In this document: positions 1 through 7,574 of the stretch, one piece after another
Position numbering within the stretch: position 1 is the stretch's first letter
Layout of the letters: every line of letters starts with the position of its first letter
Source: Tessaracoccus flavescens
Lineage (GTDB): Bacteria; Actinomycetota; Actinomycetes; Propionibacteriales; Propionibacteriaceae
Reading direction: 5' to 3'
NCBI RefSeq assembly: GCF_001998865.1
Contig: NZ_CP019607.1
Span: forward strand, 1,116,001-1,180,000
DNA: 64,000 nt
The notes under the pieces: model-generated
The model's input: only the letters and a program-made list of their open reading frames with translations
What the model was told of the DNA's origin: nothing
Databases searched by the model: none
Made by a program: the position numbers and the translations under genes

Positions 1-228
1 CATCTCGTGCGGATTCTGTAAGAACTGCGAACGCGGCCTGACCAACTACTGTCTCGCCACCCAGCCCGATCCATCATTGGCCGGAGCGGCCTATGGGTTC
101 GCCGACATGGGTCCCTATGGCGGTGGCCAAGCGGAGCTGCTCCGCGTGCCTTTCGGTGACCACAACGCGCTGCGCCTGGGCGAGGATGCGGAGGAGAGGG
201 AGAACGATTACGTCATGCTCTCTGACAT
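1..228 (+). pseudogene. fdhA: Formaldehyde dehydrogenase (glutathione-independent), 5' part of gene cut by IS110
   Basis: The reading frame enters from before the window and shows the structural zinc cluster of medium-chain zinc alcohol dehydrogenases (CGFCKNCERGLTNYC, four Cys) followed by PYGGGQAELLRVPF, typical of FdhA-type formaldehyde dehydrogenases that oxidise formaldehyde with NAD without added glutathione. The frame runs to YVMLSDI and is then interrupted by the IS110 element; the natural continuation (FPTGYH) resumes at about 1665. Read across the junction the two halves join at the expected family position. The 5' end lies outside the window, so length and start cannot be judged. 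The gene is non-functional as assembled. Confidence 0.85.
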
Positions 229-436
229 ACATGATGGTAGGCGTCTTGGGGAGTCGTGACCCTGCCTCTGACTGGTGCCCTGCTGGGCTACCGACAAATT
301 GATCCGTCCGGCTCTCCAAGGCATGGGTGACGACCGCCCGGCCATGACCTAATACGAGCCTGATCACGAGTCCGGTGTATGTCCTGTCTGACCAGACGGC
401 CGTCACTCGACCCATCCCAGCGTTCAGGAGTAGGCC
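229..436 (+). ncRNA. Candidate IS110 bridge RNA region (left-end non-coding)
   Basis: IS110-subgroup elements are known to encode a bridge RNA between the left end and the recombinase gene, with one loop pairing to the target and one to the donor. Seen here: CTCTGAC at 266-272 repeats the left target flank (220-226); ATACGAGCCTGAT at 352-364 matches the element's right end 1652-1664 at 10 of 13 positions; TGTATGTC at 376-383 is the reverse complement of the left junction 224-231. A possible stem pairs CCCTGCC (260-266) with GGCATGGG (320-327, one bulge) around an inner hairpin at 274-292. The right-target guide was not found. The boundaries of the RNA are inferred. Confidence 0.4.
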
Positions 437-1645
437 ATGACCATCATGACAAATCCCGGCGACCATGTCGCCGGCATCGATTCACACAAGGACACCATCC
501 ACATCGCGGTGATCACCGCCACCGGCATCGAGGTCGCCGACCACGAGTTCGACACCACCACCGCGGGATACCGTCAGGCAGTGGCCTGGCTGGTCGCTCA
601 CGGCCCGATCACCGCTGTCGGCGTGGAAGGAACCTCCAGCTACGGGGTCGGGATCACCGCCACCTTGCGCCGCAACGGGATCGGTGTCGTCGAGGTCAAC
701 CGCACCCGCCCCGCCGAACGGCGCAAACAAGGCAAGACCGACCGGCTCGATGCCTACCGCGCTGCCCGGGCAGTCCTGTCCGGTGAGGCCACCACCGCCC
801 CCAAGCACGACACCATCGAGCCCTTACGGGCGCTGGTGATCACCCGCCGCAGCGCGAACAAGGCCCTTCAGGCCTGCTGGCGTCAGATCAACAGTGTCCT
901 GGTCAACGCCAGCCCCCGACTCCGCGACAAATACCGTGAACTGGGCCGCGACAAGCTTGTCGACCAGTTGGCCAGCACCCGCCCCGACCAGATCAAAGAC
1001 CTCCACGACGCCACCAGCCTGCGTGCCCTGCGTAGCCTCGCCCGACGTCACCAGTTCCTCCGCGCAGAGCTCGATGACCTCGATACGCAACTCGACGAGC
1101 ACACCACCGCCCGCAACCCAGGCCTGCGCGCTATCCACGGTATCGGCCCGGCACTGGCAGCGATCTTGCTGATCACCGCCGGTGACAACCCCGACCGGCT
1201 ACGCAGCCAAGCATCCTTCGCTGCCCTCTGCGGCACCAGCCCCATCCCCGTCTCCTCCGGCAAAACCCAACGCCACCGCCTCTCCCGCGGAGGCGACCGG
1301 CAAGCCAACTGGGCACTGCACCAAGCGATCAAAGTCCGCATGTCCCAGGACCAACGTACCCGCGACTACCGCGACCGCCACCTCGCCACTGGCAAGACAC
1401 TCGCAGCCGTCTACCGCAGCCTCAAACGCGCCCTCGTCAGAGAAGTCTTCAAAGCCCTCACGGGCCACTGCGAGATCCCCAACTACACCGACCTCAGACC
1501 AGCCCGACAAGCCAAGAACCTCACCCTCACCAACGCCGCCGAAGCCTGCCACACCTGGCCAGCACGCATCTCCGAAATAGAACTCGGCAAACGCCGAGAC
1601 GACAACCTCGCCCACCGCTACCGCGAATGGCTCACCGCCGCTTGA
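437..1645 (+). CDS. IS110-family transposase (DEDD recombinase)
   Basis: Recombinase of 402 aa, a normal length for IS110. The N-terminal RuvC-like domain carries the DEDD residues at D15 (GIDSHKD), E64 (VGVEGTSSYG), D102 and D105 (KTDRLDAYRAAR). The C-terminal Tnp_20 domain has the helix-hairpin-helix-like HGIGPALA and the SSGKTQRHRLSRGGDR block with the conserved catalytic serine near 273-274. The ATG at 437 is preceded by AGGAG with 7-base spacing. The stop codon overlaps the outward TTGACA. It looks intact and probably active; it should cut and join DNA guided by the element's own RNA. Confidence 0.95.
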   Translation: MTIMTNPGDHVAGIDSHKDTIHIAVITATGIEVADHEFDTTTAGYRQAVAWLVAHGPITAVGVEGTSSYGVGITATLRRNGIGVVEVNRTRPAERRKQGKTDRLDAYRAARAVLSGEATTAPKHDTIEPLRALVITRRSANKALQACWRQINSVLVNASPRLRDKYRELGRDKLVDQLASTRPDQIKDLHDATSLRALRSLARRHQFLRAELDDLDTQLDEHTTARNPGLRAIHGIGPALAAILLITAGDNPDRLRSQASFAALCGTSPIPVSSGKTQRHRLSRGGDRQANWALHQAIKVRMSQDQRTRDYRDRHLATGKTLAAVYRSLKRALVREVFKALTGHCEIPNYTDLRPARQAKNLTLTNAAEACHTWPARISEIELGKRRDDNLAHRYREWLTAA

Positions 1646-1661
1646 CACCACATAGGAGCAT

Positions 1662-2345
1662 CATCTTCCCCACCGGCTACCACGCCACCGAGATGGCCGG
1701 CGTGATCCCCGGCGACAGCGTTGTGATCGCCGGGCGGGTCCGGGGGGGATTGATGGCCGCCCTGTCCGCGACGATCAAGGGCGCCGCAAAGGTGATGGTG
1801 GTCGATCGCCACCCTGACCGGCTCGCGCTGGCCGAGCAGATCGGTGCGATTGCCATCGACGACTCCAGGTCGACCCCGTGCAGGCTGTGCTGGACGAGAC
1901 GATGGGGCTCGGAGCTGACCGTGGTTGCGAATGCGTGGGCTACCAGGCCCACGATCCCCAGGGCAACGAGGACAACGCCGCCACCCTGAACATGCTCATC
2001 AACTCGGTCCGCTTCACCGGAGGAATCGGCACCGTTGGCGTGTTCGTCCCCCAGGACCCGGGGGCCAAGGACGAATTGGCCAAGCAGGGCAAGGCAGCCA
2101 TCGACTTCGGCACACACTGGTTCAAGGGGCAGACCATGGGAAGCGGTCAGGCCCCGGTCAAGCGGTACAACCGCCGGCTGCGAGACTTGATCGCGGCCGG
2201 CAAGGCGACCCCTTCCTGGATCGTCTCCCACGAAATCTCGCTGGATCAGGCCGCCGATGCCTACAAGAACTTCGACGCCAGGTCCAAGGGTTGGACCAAG
2301 GTCCTCATCAAGCCCGGCATGTCAAACGGAAAGAAGGAAAACTGA
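1662..2345 (+). pseudogene. fdhA: Formaldehyde dehydrogenase, 3' part with frameshift
   Basis: Continues fdhA after the IS110 element. FPTGYHATEMAGVIPGDSVVIAG opens the NAD-binding Rossmann domain, but the expected GxGPVG loop reads GRVRGG, which is best explained by one missing G near 1733 and one extra G near 1747 that restore frame. A further single-base shift near 1860-1866 moves the frame from ...AIAIDDS to ...VDPVQAVLDETMGLGAD, which then runs to the normal C-terminus (VLIKPGMSNGKKEN, stop at 2345). The tail has the family signature LDQAADAYKNFDARSKGW. The gene is thus damaged by the insertion and by at least three indels, or the indels are sequencing errors in G/C runs. Confidence 0.85.
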
Positions 2346-2346
2346 T

Positions 2347-2916
2347 ATGGCAGCAGATCTTCAGGGCAAGAGGGTCGCGATCCTCGCCGCCGACGGAGTC
2401 GAGCGCGTTGAGCTCGAGCAACCCCGCGAAGCACTGGAACGGGCCGGCGCTCAGACCGAGGTCCTCTCGATCCACGACGGCGAGATCAAGGCCCGTGAGA
2501 ACGACCTGGATGAAGCGGGCACGTTCACCGTCGACGGGTTGGTCGCCGATTCCTCGGCGGGCGACTACGACGCCCTGCTGCTTCCCGGCGGCACGGTGAA
2601 CCCCGACCAGCTCCGGGTCGACGAGGACGCCGTCTCCTTCGTCCGGGACTTCGTCGAGAGCGGCAAGCCGGTGGCGGCGATCTGTCACGGGCCGTGGACG
2701 TTGATCGAGGCCGGCGTGGCCGCCGGTCGCACTCTGACGTCCTTCCCGAGCATCCGCACGGATCTGCGCAATGCCGGCGCGAACGTCGTTGACCAGGAGG
2801 TCGTGGTCGACAAGAATCTCATCACCAGCCGCTCGCCGGAGGACCTGCCGGCGTTCTCCGCGGCGATTGTGTCCCAACTCGCGGGCACCACGACAAAGGA
2901 AGAGGAGAAGTCATGA
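2347..2916 (+). CDS. DJ-1/PfpI family protein (YhbO-like stress protein)
   Basis: A 189 aa single-domain class I glutamine-amidotransferase-like protein. The nucleophile elbow AICHGPW puts the reactive Cys at residue 113, and an acidic residue in the N-terminal ILAADGVERVELEQP block fits the usual Glu/Cys/His arrangement. Members are reported to act on glyoxal-type adducts or as stress proteins; the exact substrate cannot be told. ATG 2347 was chosen because it begins the conserved LQGKRVAILAADG and lies one base after the fdhA stop, whereas the upstream in-frame start is inside fdhA. It overlaps the next gene by ATGA, so the three genes form one operon, consistent with aldehyde detoxification. 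Confidence 0.85.
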   Translation: MAADLQGKRVAILAADGVERVELEQPREALERAGAQTEVLSIHDGEIKARENDLDEAGTFTVDGLVADSSAGDYDALLLPGGTVNPDQLRVDEDAVSFVRDFVESGKPVAAICHGPWTLIEAGVAAGRTLTSFPSIRTDLRNAGANVVDQEVVVDKNLITSRSPEDLPAFSAAIVSQLAGTTTKEEEKS

Positions 2917-3215
2917 CTGTGACCAGGGGACTGCTGGTCAGGTTCGACGCGCTGCCCGGCAAGGAGGACGACGTGAAGGAGTTCCTTGACAGCGGCCGTG
3001 CTCTTGTCGAGGACGAGCAGGCGACCACCGCGTGGTTCGCGATCCGCCTCGGGCCGACCTCGTTCGGGATCTTCGACGTGTTCCCCGATGACGCCGGACG
3101 TGACGCCCACCTGTCCGGCCCTGTTGCGGTCGCTCTCGGCGAAAACACCGGCACGTTGTTCTCCGAACCGACGATAGAGAAGCTCGACGTGTTGGGCTCC
3201 AAACTTCCCGCCTGA
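2913..3215 (+). CDS. ABM-fold (antibiotic biosynthesis monooxygenase-like) protein
   Basis: A 100 aa protein opening with TRGLLVRFDALPGKEDDVKEFL and followed by TTAWFAIRLGPTSFGIFDVFPDDAGRDAHL, the pattern of small dimeric alpha+beta ferredoxin-like ABM proteins such as YgiN. These often act on quinones or polyketides, but many have no known substrate. It starts within the stop of the DJ-1 gene (ATGA overlap), pointing to translational coupling. The location downstream of fdhA and the DJ-1 gene suggests a part in reactive-carbonyl or oxidant handling; that is inference. Confidence 0.75.
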   Translation: MTVTRGLLVRFDALPGKEDDVKEFLDSGRALVEDEQATTAWFAIRLGPTSFGIFDVFPDDAGRDAHLSGPVAVALGENTGTLFSEPTIEKLDVLGSKLPA

Positions 3216-3354
3216 CACCACAGACGGGGAGTATTGACCCCGACATGAGGGGTCGCTGCGCGGTGATTTCGGGCTGACACAGTCCGTTGACGTCGTGGCA
3301 GCGGCCCCTTCTCTTGCGGCCTATCGCACATCCCTAGCAGATCGAGGAACCGCG

Positions 3355-4485
3355 ATGACAGGAACTGACGACGGCGTTGCCCCGACGCGTTCACCCGAGG
3401 TAGCAGTGATCGGAGGGGGGATCGTCGGTCTGTCGACGGCGTACGCGCTGCGGGAGCAGGGGGTTCCGGCGCGCTTGTACGAGGCCGGTGTGCCCGGAAC
3501 GGGTCAGTCCGCAGGCGAGTCGCGGATCTTCCGGCATGCCCACGACGACCCGCGCCTCGTCGCTTTCGCGCGCGAAAGCCGCGGCGTATGGGATGAGTGG
3601 GCCGAACACTTCGACGTCGAGCTGGTCTCGTCAGACGGTGTCGTGGCGATCGGCGACAGCGCCCTGGCGCGGCTGCGGGTGCTCGACCAGGTCGGCGGCG
3701 TGGAAGCGCACGAGATCGATGCAGCCGAGCTCGCCCAGCGAATGCCGCTGCTCGCTGGGTACTCGGGGCCAGCGGTGCTCGACGAGTCGGGCGGCGCGAT
3801 CCGCACCCGCACCGCGATCACGGCACTCGCGGGTGCCCTCGCAGATGCCGTCACCACCGCAGAGGTCATCTCCATCGATCCCCGCGCCGACGGGACGGTC
3901 GAGGTGCGCAGCGTCACCGATCGGGCTGTCTACTCCAAGGTCGTCGTGTGCGCCGGCCGCGAAACCGCCCGCCTGGCCCGCAGGGTCGGCCTGTCGCTGC
4001 CGGTTCGCCTTGCCGCACACCTCAGGCTGACCTTCGACGTGAAAGCCGCCGCCCCGGCACGAGTCGCGTGCCTGCAGGACAGCAGCGGCGTCTTCGGCGA
4101 AGTCGGCGTGTACGCGACGCCGTTACCGGGCAACAGCAGTTATTCGGTCGGACTCAGCGAAACCGTCGGCGTCCGCGACGACGGAACGTTCATCGACCCG
4201 GCGGCGATTCGATCGCTGGACGAACGCGCACGCGAATACGTGACACGGGCGCTGCCCGGTCTCCACCCAGAGCCGCGCGACTTCCTTCACTGCTGGGTGA
4301 CCGACCTCCCGTGGAGTGAGGACGGCGTGGCCGTGTGGGAGAGAGGCTCTGTCCTTTTCGTGGCCGGTCACAATTTGTTCAAGCAGGCGCCTGCGCTGGG
4401 TCGCGCTCTTGCCCGAGCTGCGACCGGCGGCGGTCTCCGCGCCGAGCTCACGCCCGAAGCGCGCCTCGGCGAGGCCCAGAGCTAG
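3355..4485 (+). CDS. FAD-dependent amine oxidase, monomeric sarcosine oxidase/MTOX-like (DAO superfamily)
   Basis: A 376 aa flavoprotein. The dinucleotide-binding motif VIGGGIVGLSTAYALREQG lies near the N-terminus. Cys313 in HCWVTDLPWSEDG occupies the place where monomeric sarcosine oxidase binds FAD covalently, and the closing FAD loop VAGHNLFKQAPALG is present. It should oxidise a secondary amine or N-methyl amino acid to give an aldehyde, peroxide and free amine; formaldehyde would be one product if the substrate is N-methylated, which would fit its place next to fdhA. ATG 3355 is preferred over GTG 3295 because CGAGGA sits 6 bases upstream. Its stop codon abuts the IS1182 element. Confidence 0.8.
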   Translation: MTGTDDGVAPTRSPEVAVIGGGIVGLSTAYALREQGVPARLYEAGVPGTGQSAGESRIFRHAHDDPRLVAFARESRGVWDEWAEHFDVELVSSDGVVAIGDSALARLRVLDQVGGVEAHEIDAAELAQRMPLLAGYSGPAVLDESGGAIRTRTAITALAGALADAVTTAEVISIDPRADGTVEVRSVTDRAVYSKVVVCAGRETARLARRVGLSLPVRLAAHLRLTFDVKAAAPARVACLQDSSGVFGEVGVYATPLPGNSSYSVGLSETVGVRDDGTFIDPAAIRSLDERAREYVTRALPGLHPEPRDFLHCWVTDLPWSEDGVAVWERGSVLFVAGHNLFKQAPALGRALARAATGGGLRAELTPEARLGEAQS

Positions 4486-6379
4486 GACGGTGCTGAATAA
4501 CCCGCGCGTCGCGGGGTGCTGATCGGGGTGGGCTTGCGATCCTTGTTTCATGCAGGGTGAGGCTGATCGGCAGCGGGAGCTGTTGGACGTGGAGGCGTTG
4601 GCGGGACATCTGTTGGTGCCGGGGAGCGTGTTCGCGTTCCTGGCCGAGCACCGGTTGCGGTTGTTCCCGCCGGAGCTGTTCGCCGACCTGTTTCCCTCGG
4701 GGCGGGGTCGGCCCTCGATCCCGCCAGAGGTCATCGCCTCGGTGCTGGTGCTGCAGTCCTTGTACGGGCACTCTGACAGGGAAGCGGTCGAGGCGCTCAC
4801 GTTCGACCTGCGCTGGAAGGCCGCGTGCGGGTACGCGGTCGACGGGGCCGGGTTCCACCCTTCGACGTTGACGTACTGGCGTAAGCGGCTGGCCGCCAGC
4901 GAACGTCCGGACCGGATCTTCGAGGCGGTCCGCGAGGTCGTCATGGCTACCGGTGTCCTGTCGGGCAAGACGCGGCGGGCGTTGGACTCCACGGTGCTCG
5001 ACGACGCGGTCGCCCGGCAGGACACGGTCACCCAGCTGATCGCCTCGATCCGCCGGGTCGGCCGCGACGTGCCGGGCGCGCACGCACTGGTGGTCCAGGA
5101 GTGCACCCGGTTGGCCGAGGTCACCGGCGGTGACTACACGGTCGCTGGCAAGCCGCGGATCGCCTGGGAGGACGAGGCCGCCCGGACCGAGCTGGTGAGC
5201 GCACTGGTGGGCGACGCCCTGGCCCTGCTGGCCGCTCTCGACGCCGCCCACCACGACGAGCACGGCGACCCGGACGGCCTGGCGCTGCTGTCCGAGGCGG
5301 GTGGGAAACCGGCCGAGGCCCTCGCGCTGCTGGCGTTGGTCGCCGGGCAGGACGTCGAGCCGGCGGAGGGTTCCGACGGCACCGACGGGCGGTGGCGCAT
5401 CGCCCGCAAGACCGCGCCGGACCGGATGATCTCCACCGTCGACCCCGATGCCCGGCACGCGCACAAGACCCGCGAACGGCGTCAGGACGGGTTCAAGGCC
5501 CATGTCGTCGTCGAGCCGGACACCGGGCTGATGACGATGGTGAAGCTGACGAAGACCAACGGGGCCGAGCACTCCGACGCCGCGGTGGGTGCCGACCTGG
5601 TCACCACCGACTCCACCCTCACCGCCACCCCTGACGCGCCGGTGCAGGTGCTCGGCGACTCCGCCTACGCCTCCGGTGACATGCTGGCCACGCTCGATGC
5701 CCGCAAGTGGGAACCGGTCCTCAAACCCTGGCCGCTGCGGCCGGCTGTCGAGGGCGGGTTCACCCTGGACGACTTCATCCACGACCCGGTCGCCGGGACG
5801 TTGACCTGCCCGGCCGGGCTCACCCGCGGCGTCAGTGCCAAGGGCAAGGTGACCTTCGGCGCCGCGTGCGCCGGCTGTCCGCTGCGGCAGCGGTGCACCA
5901 CCGCCGAACGTGGCCGCAAGGTCACCCTGGGTGAGCACCACCAGCTCCAACGACAGCACCGCGAACGAGCCACCGACCCGGACTTCCAGGCCGTCTACCG
6001 ACGGCACCGGCCGATGGTCGAACGCTCCATCGCCTGGCTCACGCGCGGAGCACGCCGCGTGCCCTACCGGGGCGTGGCCAAGAACGACGCCTGGCTGCAC
6101 CACCGCGCCGCCGGTCTCAACCTGCGACGCCTCCTCAACCTCGGGCTCACCGTCCAGGACGGGACCTGGGCCATCGCCTGAGGGTGGGACCGGGGGCCGC
6201 TGGGCCCTTGCCACGCCGCCCCGATCGAGCGCAGGATGGCCTCAGGCGGGCGGAACGACCCCGACTGTCGCACCCCAGGGTGCTGACCTCACTGCCGCAA
6301 AGACGGCCTTGGCGGCGCTCCGCCCGCCCCCCTCACGCCATACCCGCCTCAGATCACACCTTGTTCAGCGCCCTCCTAG
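4482..6379 (+). mobile_element. IS1182-family insertion sequence with CTAG target duplication
   Basis: The element itself is 4486-6375 (1890 bp); the listed span includes the 4-base direct repeats CTAG at 4482-4485 and 6376-6379. Terminal inverted repeats match at 12 of 16 positions (GACGGTGCTGAATAAC at the left, GAGGGCGCTGAACAAG as the reverse complement of the right end). It carries a single transposase gene with about 190 non-coding bases on the right. The left CTAG contains the stop codon of the flavoprotein gene and the right one lies one base from the stop of the DUF2277 gene, so the insertion spared both genes. Confidence 0.85.
4550..6181 (+). CDS. IS1182-family transposase (DDE)
   Basis: A 543 aa DDE transposase. 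The N-terminal region has the family's RGRPSIPPEVIASVLVLQ block, a helical DNA-binding part. Catalytic residues read as D146 (ALDSTVL), D370 (VLGDSAYAS) and E491 (MVERSIAWLTRG). A cysteine cluster (C420, C440, C443, C449) sits between the second D and the E, as in many IS1182 members. The length and frame are intact, so it is probably functional. ATG 4550 follows the left end by 64 bases; no strong ribosome-binding site is seen before it. Confidence 0.93.
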   Translation: MQGEADRQRELLDVEALAGHLLVPGSVFAFLAEHRLRLFPPELFADLFPSGRGRPSIPPEVIASVLVLQSLYGHSDREAVEALTFDLRWKAACGYAVDGAGFHPSTLTYWRKRLAASERPDRIFEAVREVVMATGVLSGKTRRALDSTVLDDAVARQDTVTQLIASIRRVGRDVPGAHALVVQECTRLAEVTGGDYTVAGKPRIAWEDEAARTELVSALVGDALALLAALDAAHHDEHGDPDGLALLSEAGGKPAEALALLALVAGQDVEPAEGSDGTDGRWRIARKTAPDRMISTVDPDARHAHKTRERRQDGFKAHVVVEPDTGLMTMVKLTKTNGAEHSDAAVGADLVTTDSTLTATPDAPVQVLGDSAYASGDMLATLDARKWEPVLKPWPLRPAVEGGFTLDDFIHDPVAGTLTCPAGLTRGVSAKGKVTFGAACAGCPLRQRCTTAERGRKVTLGEHHQLQRQHRERATDPDFQAVYRRHRPMVERSIAWLTRGARRVPYRGVAKNDAWLHHRAAGLNLRRLLNLGLTVQDGTWAIA

Positions 6380-6380
6380 G

Positions 6381-6656
6381 TCAGGAGGCGTTGGCGAAGC
6401 GCTTCGCCGAACGGGCCTTCGCCTTCTCGGCCTCGGTCTCGCGGTCCTTCGGAGGCGCCGGGGTGACGAGGTCCTCGAGCAGGTGCGCGGTGATGTGGGC
6501 GATCTCCTCGACGGCGCGGTTGAAGACCTCCTCGTTGGCCTTGCTCGGCTTCGTCGCCCCGGAGACCTTGCGGACGTACTGCAGCGCGGCGGCGCGCACC
6601 TCGTCCGAGGTGGCGGGCGGCTCGAAGTTGTTCAGGGGGCGGATGTTGCGGCACAT
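6381..6656 (-). CDS. DUF2277 family protein
   Basis: A 91 aa protein opening with MCRNIRPLNNFEPPAT, the signature of DUF2277, followed by a helical region (EEVFNRAVEEIAHITAHLLEDL) and a charged Arg/Lys tail. Function is unknown; the invariant Cys and Asn at the start may bind a ligand. TAGGCT at 6663-6668 lies six bases before the ATG, the pattern of a leaderless promoter. Its stop was one base from the stop of the convergent flavoprotein gene before the IS1182 insertion. Confidence 0.85.
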   Translation of the reverse strand: MCRNIRPLNNFEPPATSDEVRAAALQYVRKVSGATKPSKANEEVFNRAVEEIAHITAHLLEDLVTPAPPKDRETEAEKAKARSAKRFANAS

Positions 6657-6701
6657 GCCTTCAGCCTACGTCGGCGTCGCTCGATTTCGGCTCGGCGGCG
6701 G

Positions 6702-7412
6702 CTACAGCTCGTCGGGATCGGCGCGGTTGGCCTGTTCGACGCCCACCACGCCGGACAGGTCCATCAACTGGGCCATCACGTCGCGCGTCGAGGGCCCGCC
6801 CTGGAAGCGCATCTCGGCCCGGATGACCCTGTCACCGTCCTCGCCCTTCTTCTGCTTCGTGGTCAGCAGGGTGGTGCGGCAACCCATCGCGGTCGCCTCC
6901 TCCAGGATGGTGCGCAGCACGCCCTTCCCGTCCTCATAGGTCACCACGACGGTGGAGTGGTCGCCCGCCTGTGGCATCAGCCGGGCGATCCGCGGGCCGA
7001 GCAGAGCGGCGACGAAGTGGAGCAGCGTGGCAAGCACGGCGAGCGGGATCAGTCCGGAGCCGCAGGCCATGCCGATCGCTGCCGCAAGCCAGATGGAGGC
7101 GGCGGTCGTGAGGCCGCGCACCACGTCGCGGTTGACGAAGATCAGGCCTGCGCCGAGGAAGCCGATGCCGCTGACGATCTGCGCGGCGATGCGCGAGGGG
7201 TCTCGTGTCACCTGATACTCGGCGAGGTAGACGAAGCCCTCCACCGAGATCAGCGTGAACACGCACGCCCCGAGGCCCACCAGCGCATGCGTGCGGATGC
7301 CCGCCGACTTGTGCTGGAACTGGCGTTCCATGCCGATGACGGCGCACAGGACGAAGGCGATGCTCGCGAGCAGCACCTGGGTCGGTACCTGTCCCCAGTC
7401 GAAGAGTCCCAT
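6702..7412 (-). CDS. MgtC/SapB family membrane protein
   Basis: A 236 aa protein with an N-terminal block of about four to five membrane helices (roughly residues 10-140) carrying the MgtC signatures CAVIGMERQ and GIGFLGAGLIF, then a cytosolic ACT-like C-terminal domain (VVVTYEDGKGVLRTILEEATAMGC). MgtC proteins modulate ATP synthase or magnesium and acid stress survival in several bacteria; others act as transport partners, so the precise role is open. TAGGGT at 7419-7424 is six bases before the ATG, again suggesting a leaderless transcript. It stands alone, divergent from the thiamin operon. Confidence 0.85.
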   Translation of the reverse strand: MGLFDWGQVPTQVLLASIAFVLCAVIGMERQFQHKSAGIRTHALVGLGACVFTLISVEGFVYLAEYQVTRDPSRIAAQIVSGIGFLGAGLIFVNRDVVRGLTTAASIWLAAAIGMACGSGLIPLAVLATLLHFVAALLGPRIARLMPQAGDHSTVVVTYEDGKGVLRTILEEATAMGCRTTLLTTKQKKGEDGDRVIRAEMRFQGGPSTRDVMAQLMDLSGVVGVEQANRADPDEL

Positions 7413-7486
7413 TGGAGCACCCTAGCGCCGCTCCCAGGCGCTCAGCCCGGGGCGTCACCTCCCGTTACCGAACCGGGTGGCGCTGC

Positions 7487-7492
7487 TAGGCT
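7487..7492 (+). promoter_or_regulatory. Probable -10 element of the thiamin operon
   Basis: TAGGCT, a hexamer that recurs as a -10 element throughout this window, lies about 8 bases before the first conserved bases of the TPP riboswitch. Transcription would start near 7499. No convincing -35 hexamer is seen, as is usual here. Confidence 0.5.
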
Positions 7493-7499
7493 GGCTGGC

Positions 7500-7572
7500 G
7501 CCGGGGTGCCCCACACGGGGGCTGAGATCACACCCGCAACACCTGATCTAGGTCGTGCTAGCGAAGGGAGCA
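7500..7572 (+). promoter_or_regulatory. TPP riboswitch (THI element)
   Basis: Conserved blocks of the thiamin pyrophosphate aptamer are all present in order: GGGGTGC (7503-7509), GGCTGAGATCACACCCG (7520-7536), ACCTGATCTAGGTCGTGCTAGCG (7541-7563, of which CTGAT and the CTAGCG core are the most conserved) and the closing GAAGGGAGC (7563-7571). The last bases contain the ribosome-binding site of thiM (GGGAG, 4 bases before the ATG), so the likely mode is occlusion of translation start when TPP is bound. Confidence 0.93.
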
Positions 7573-7574
7573 AG

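Larger units (their letters stand above)
229..1661 (+). mobile_element. IS110-family insertion sequence inside fdhA
   Basis: About 1.43 kb sits exactly between the two halves of fdhA. It holds one DEDD transposase gene, about 208 non-coding bases on the left and almost none on the right, as in the IS110 (not IS1111) subgroup. There are no terminal inverted repeats. The flanks share only CAT (226-228 and 1662-1664), so the core could be CA or AT, and the ends are exact only to 2-3 bases. A TTGACA at 1642-1647 near the right end and CATGAT at 230-235 at the left end would form a promoter in a circular intermediate. Confidence 0.85.

Noticed and set aside
441..448. CCATCATG as the right-donor guide of the bridge RNA (complement of 230-237)
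   Set aside because: It lies within the transposase coding start, beyond the expected RNA, and the 376-383 match spans the junction better.
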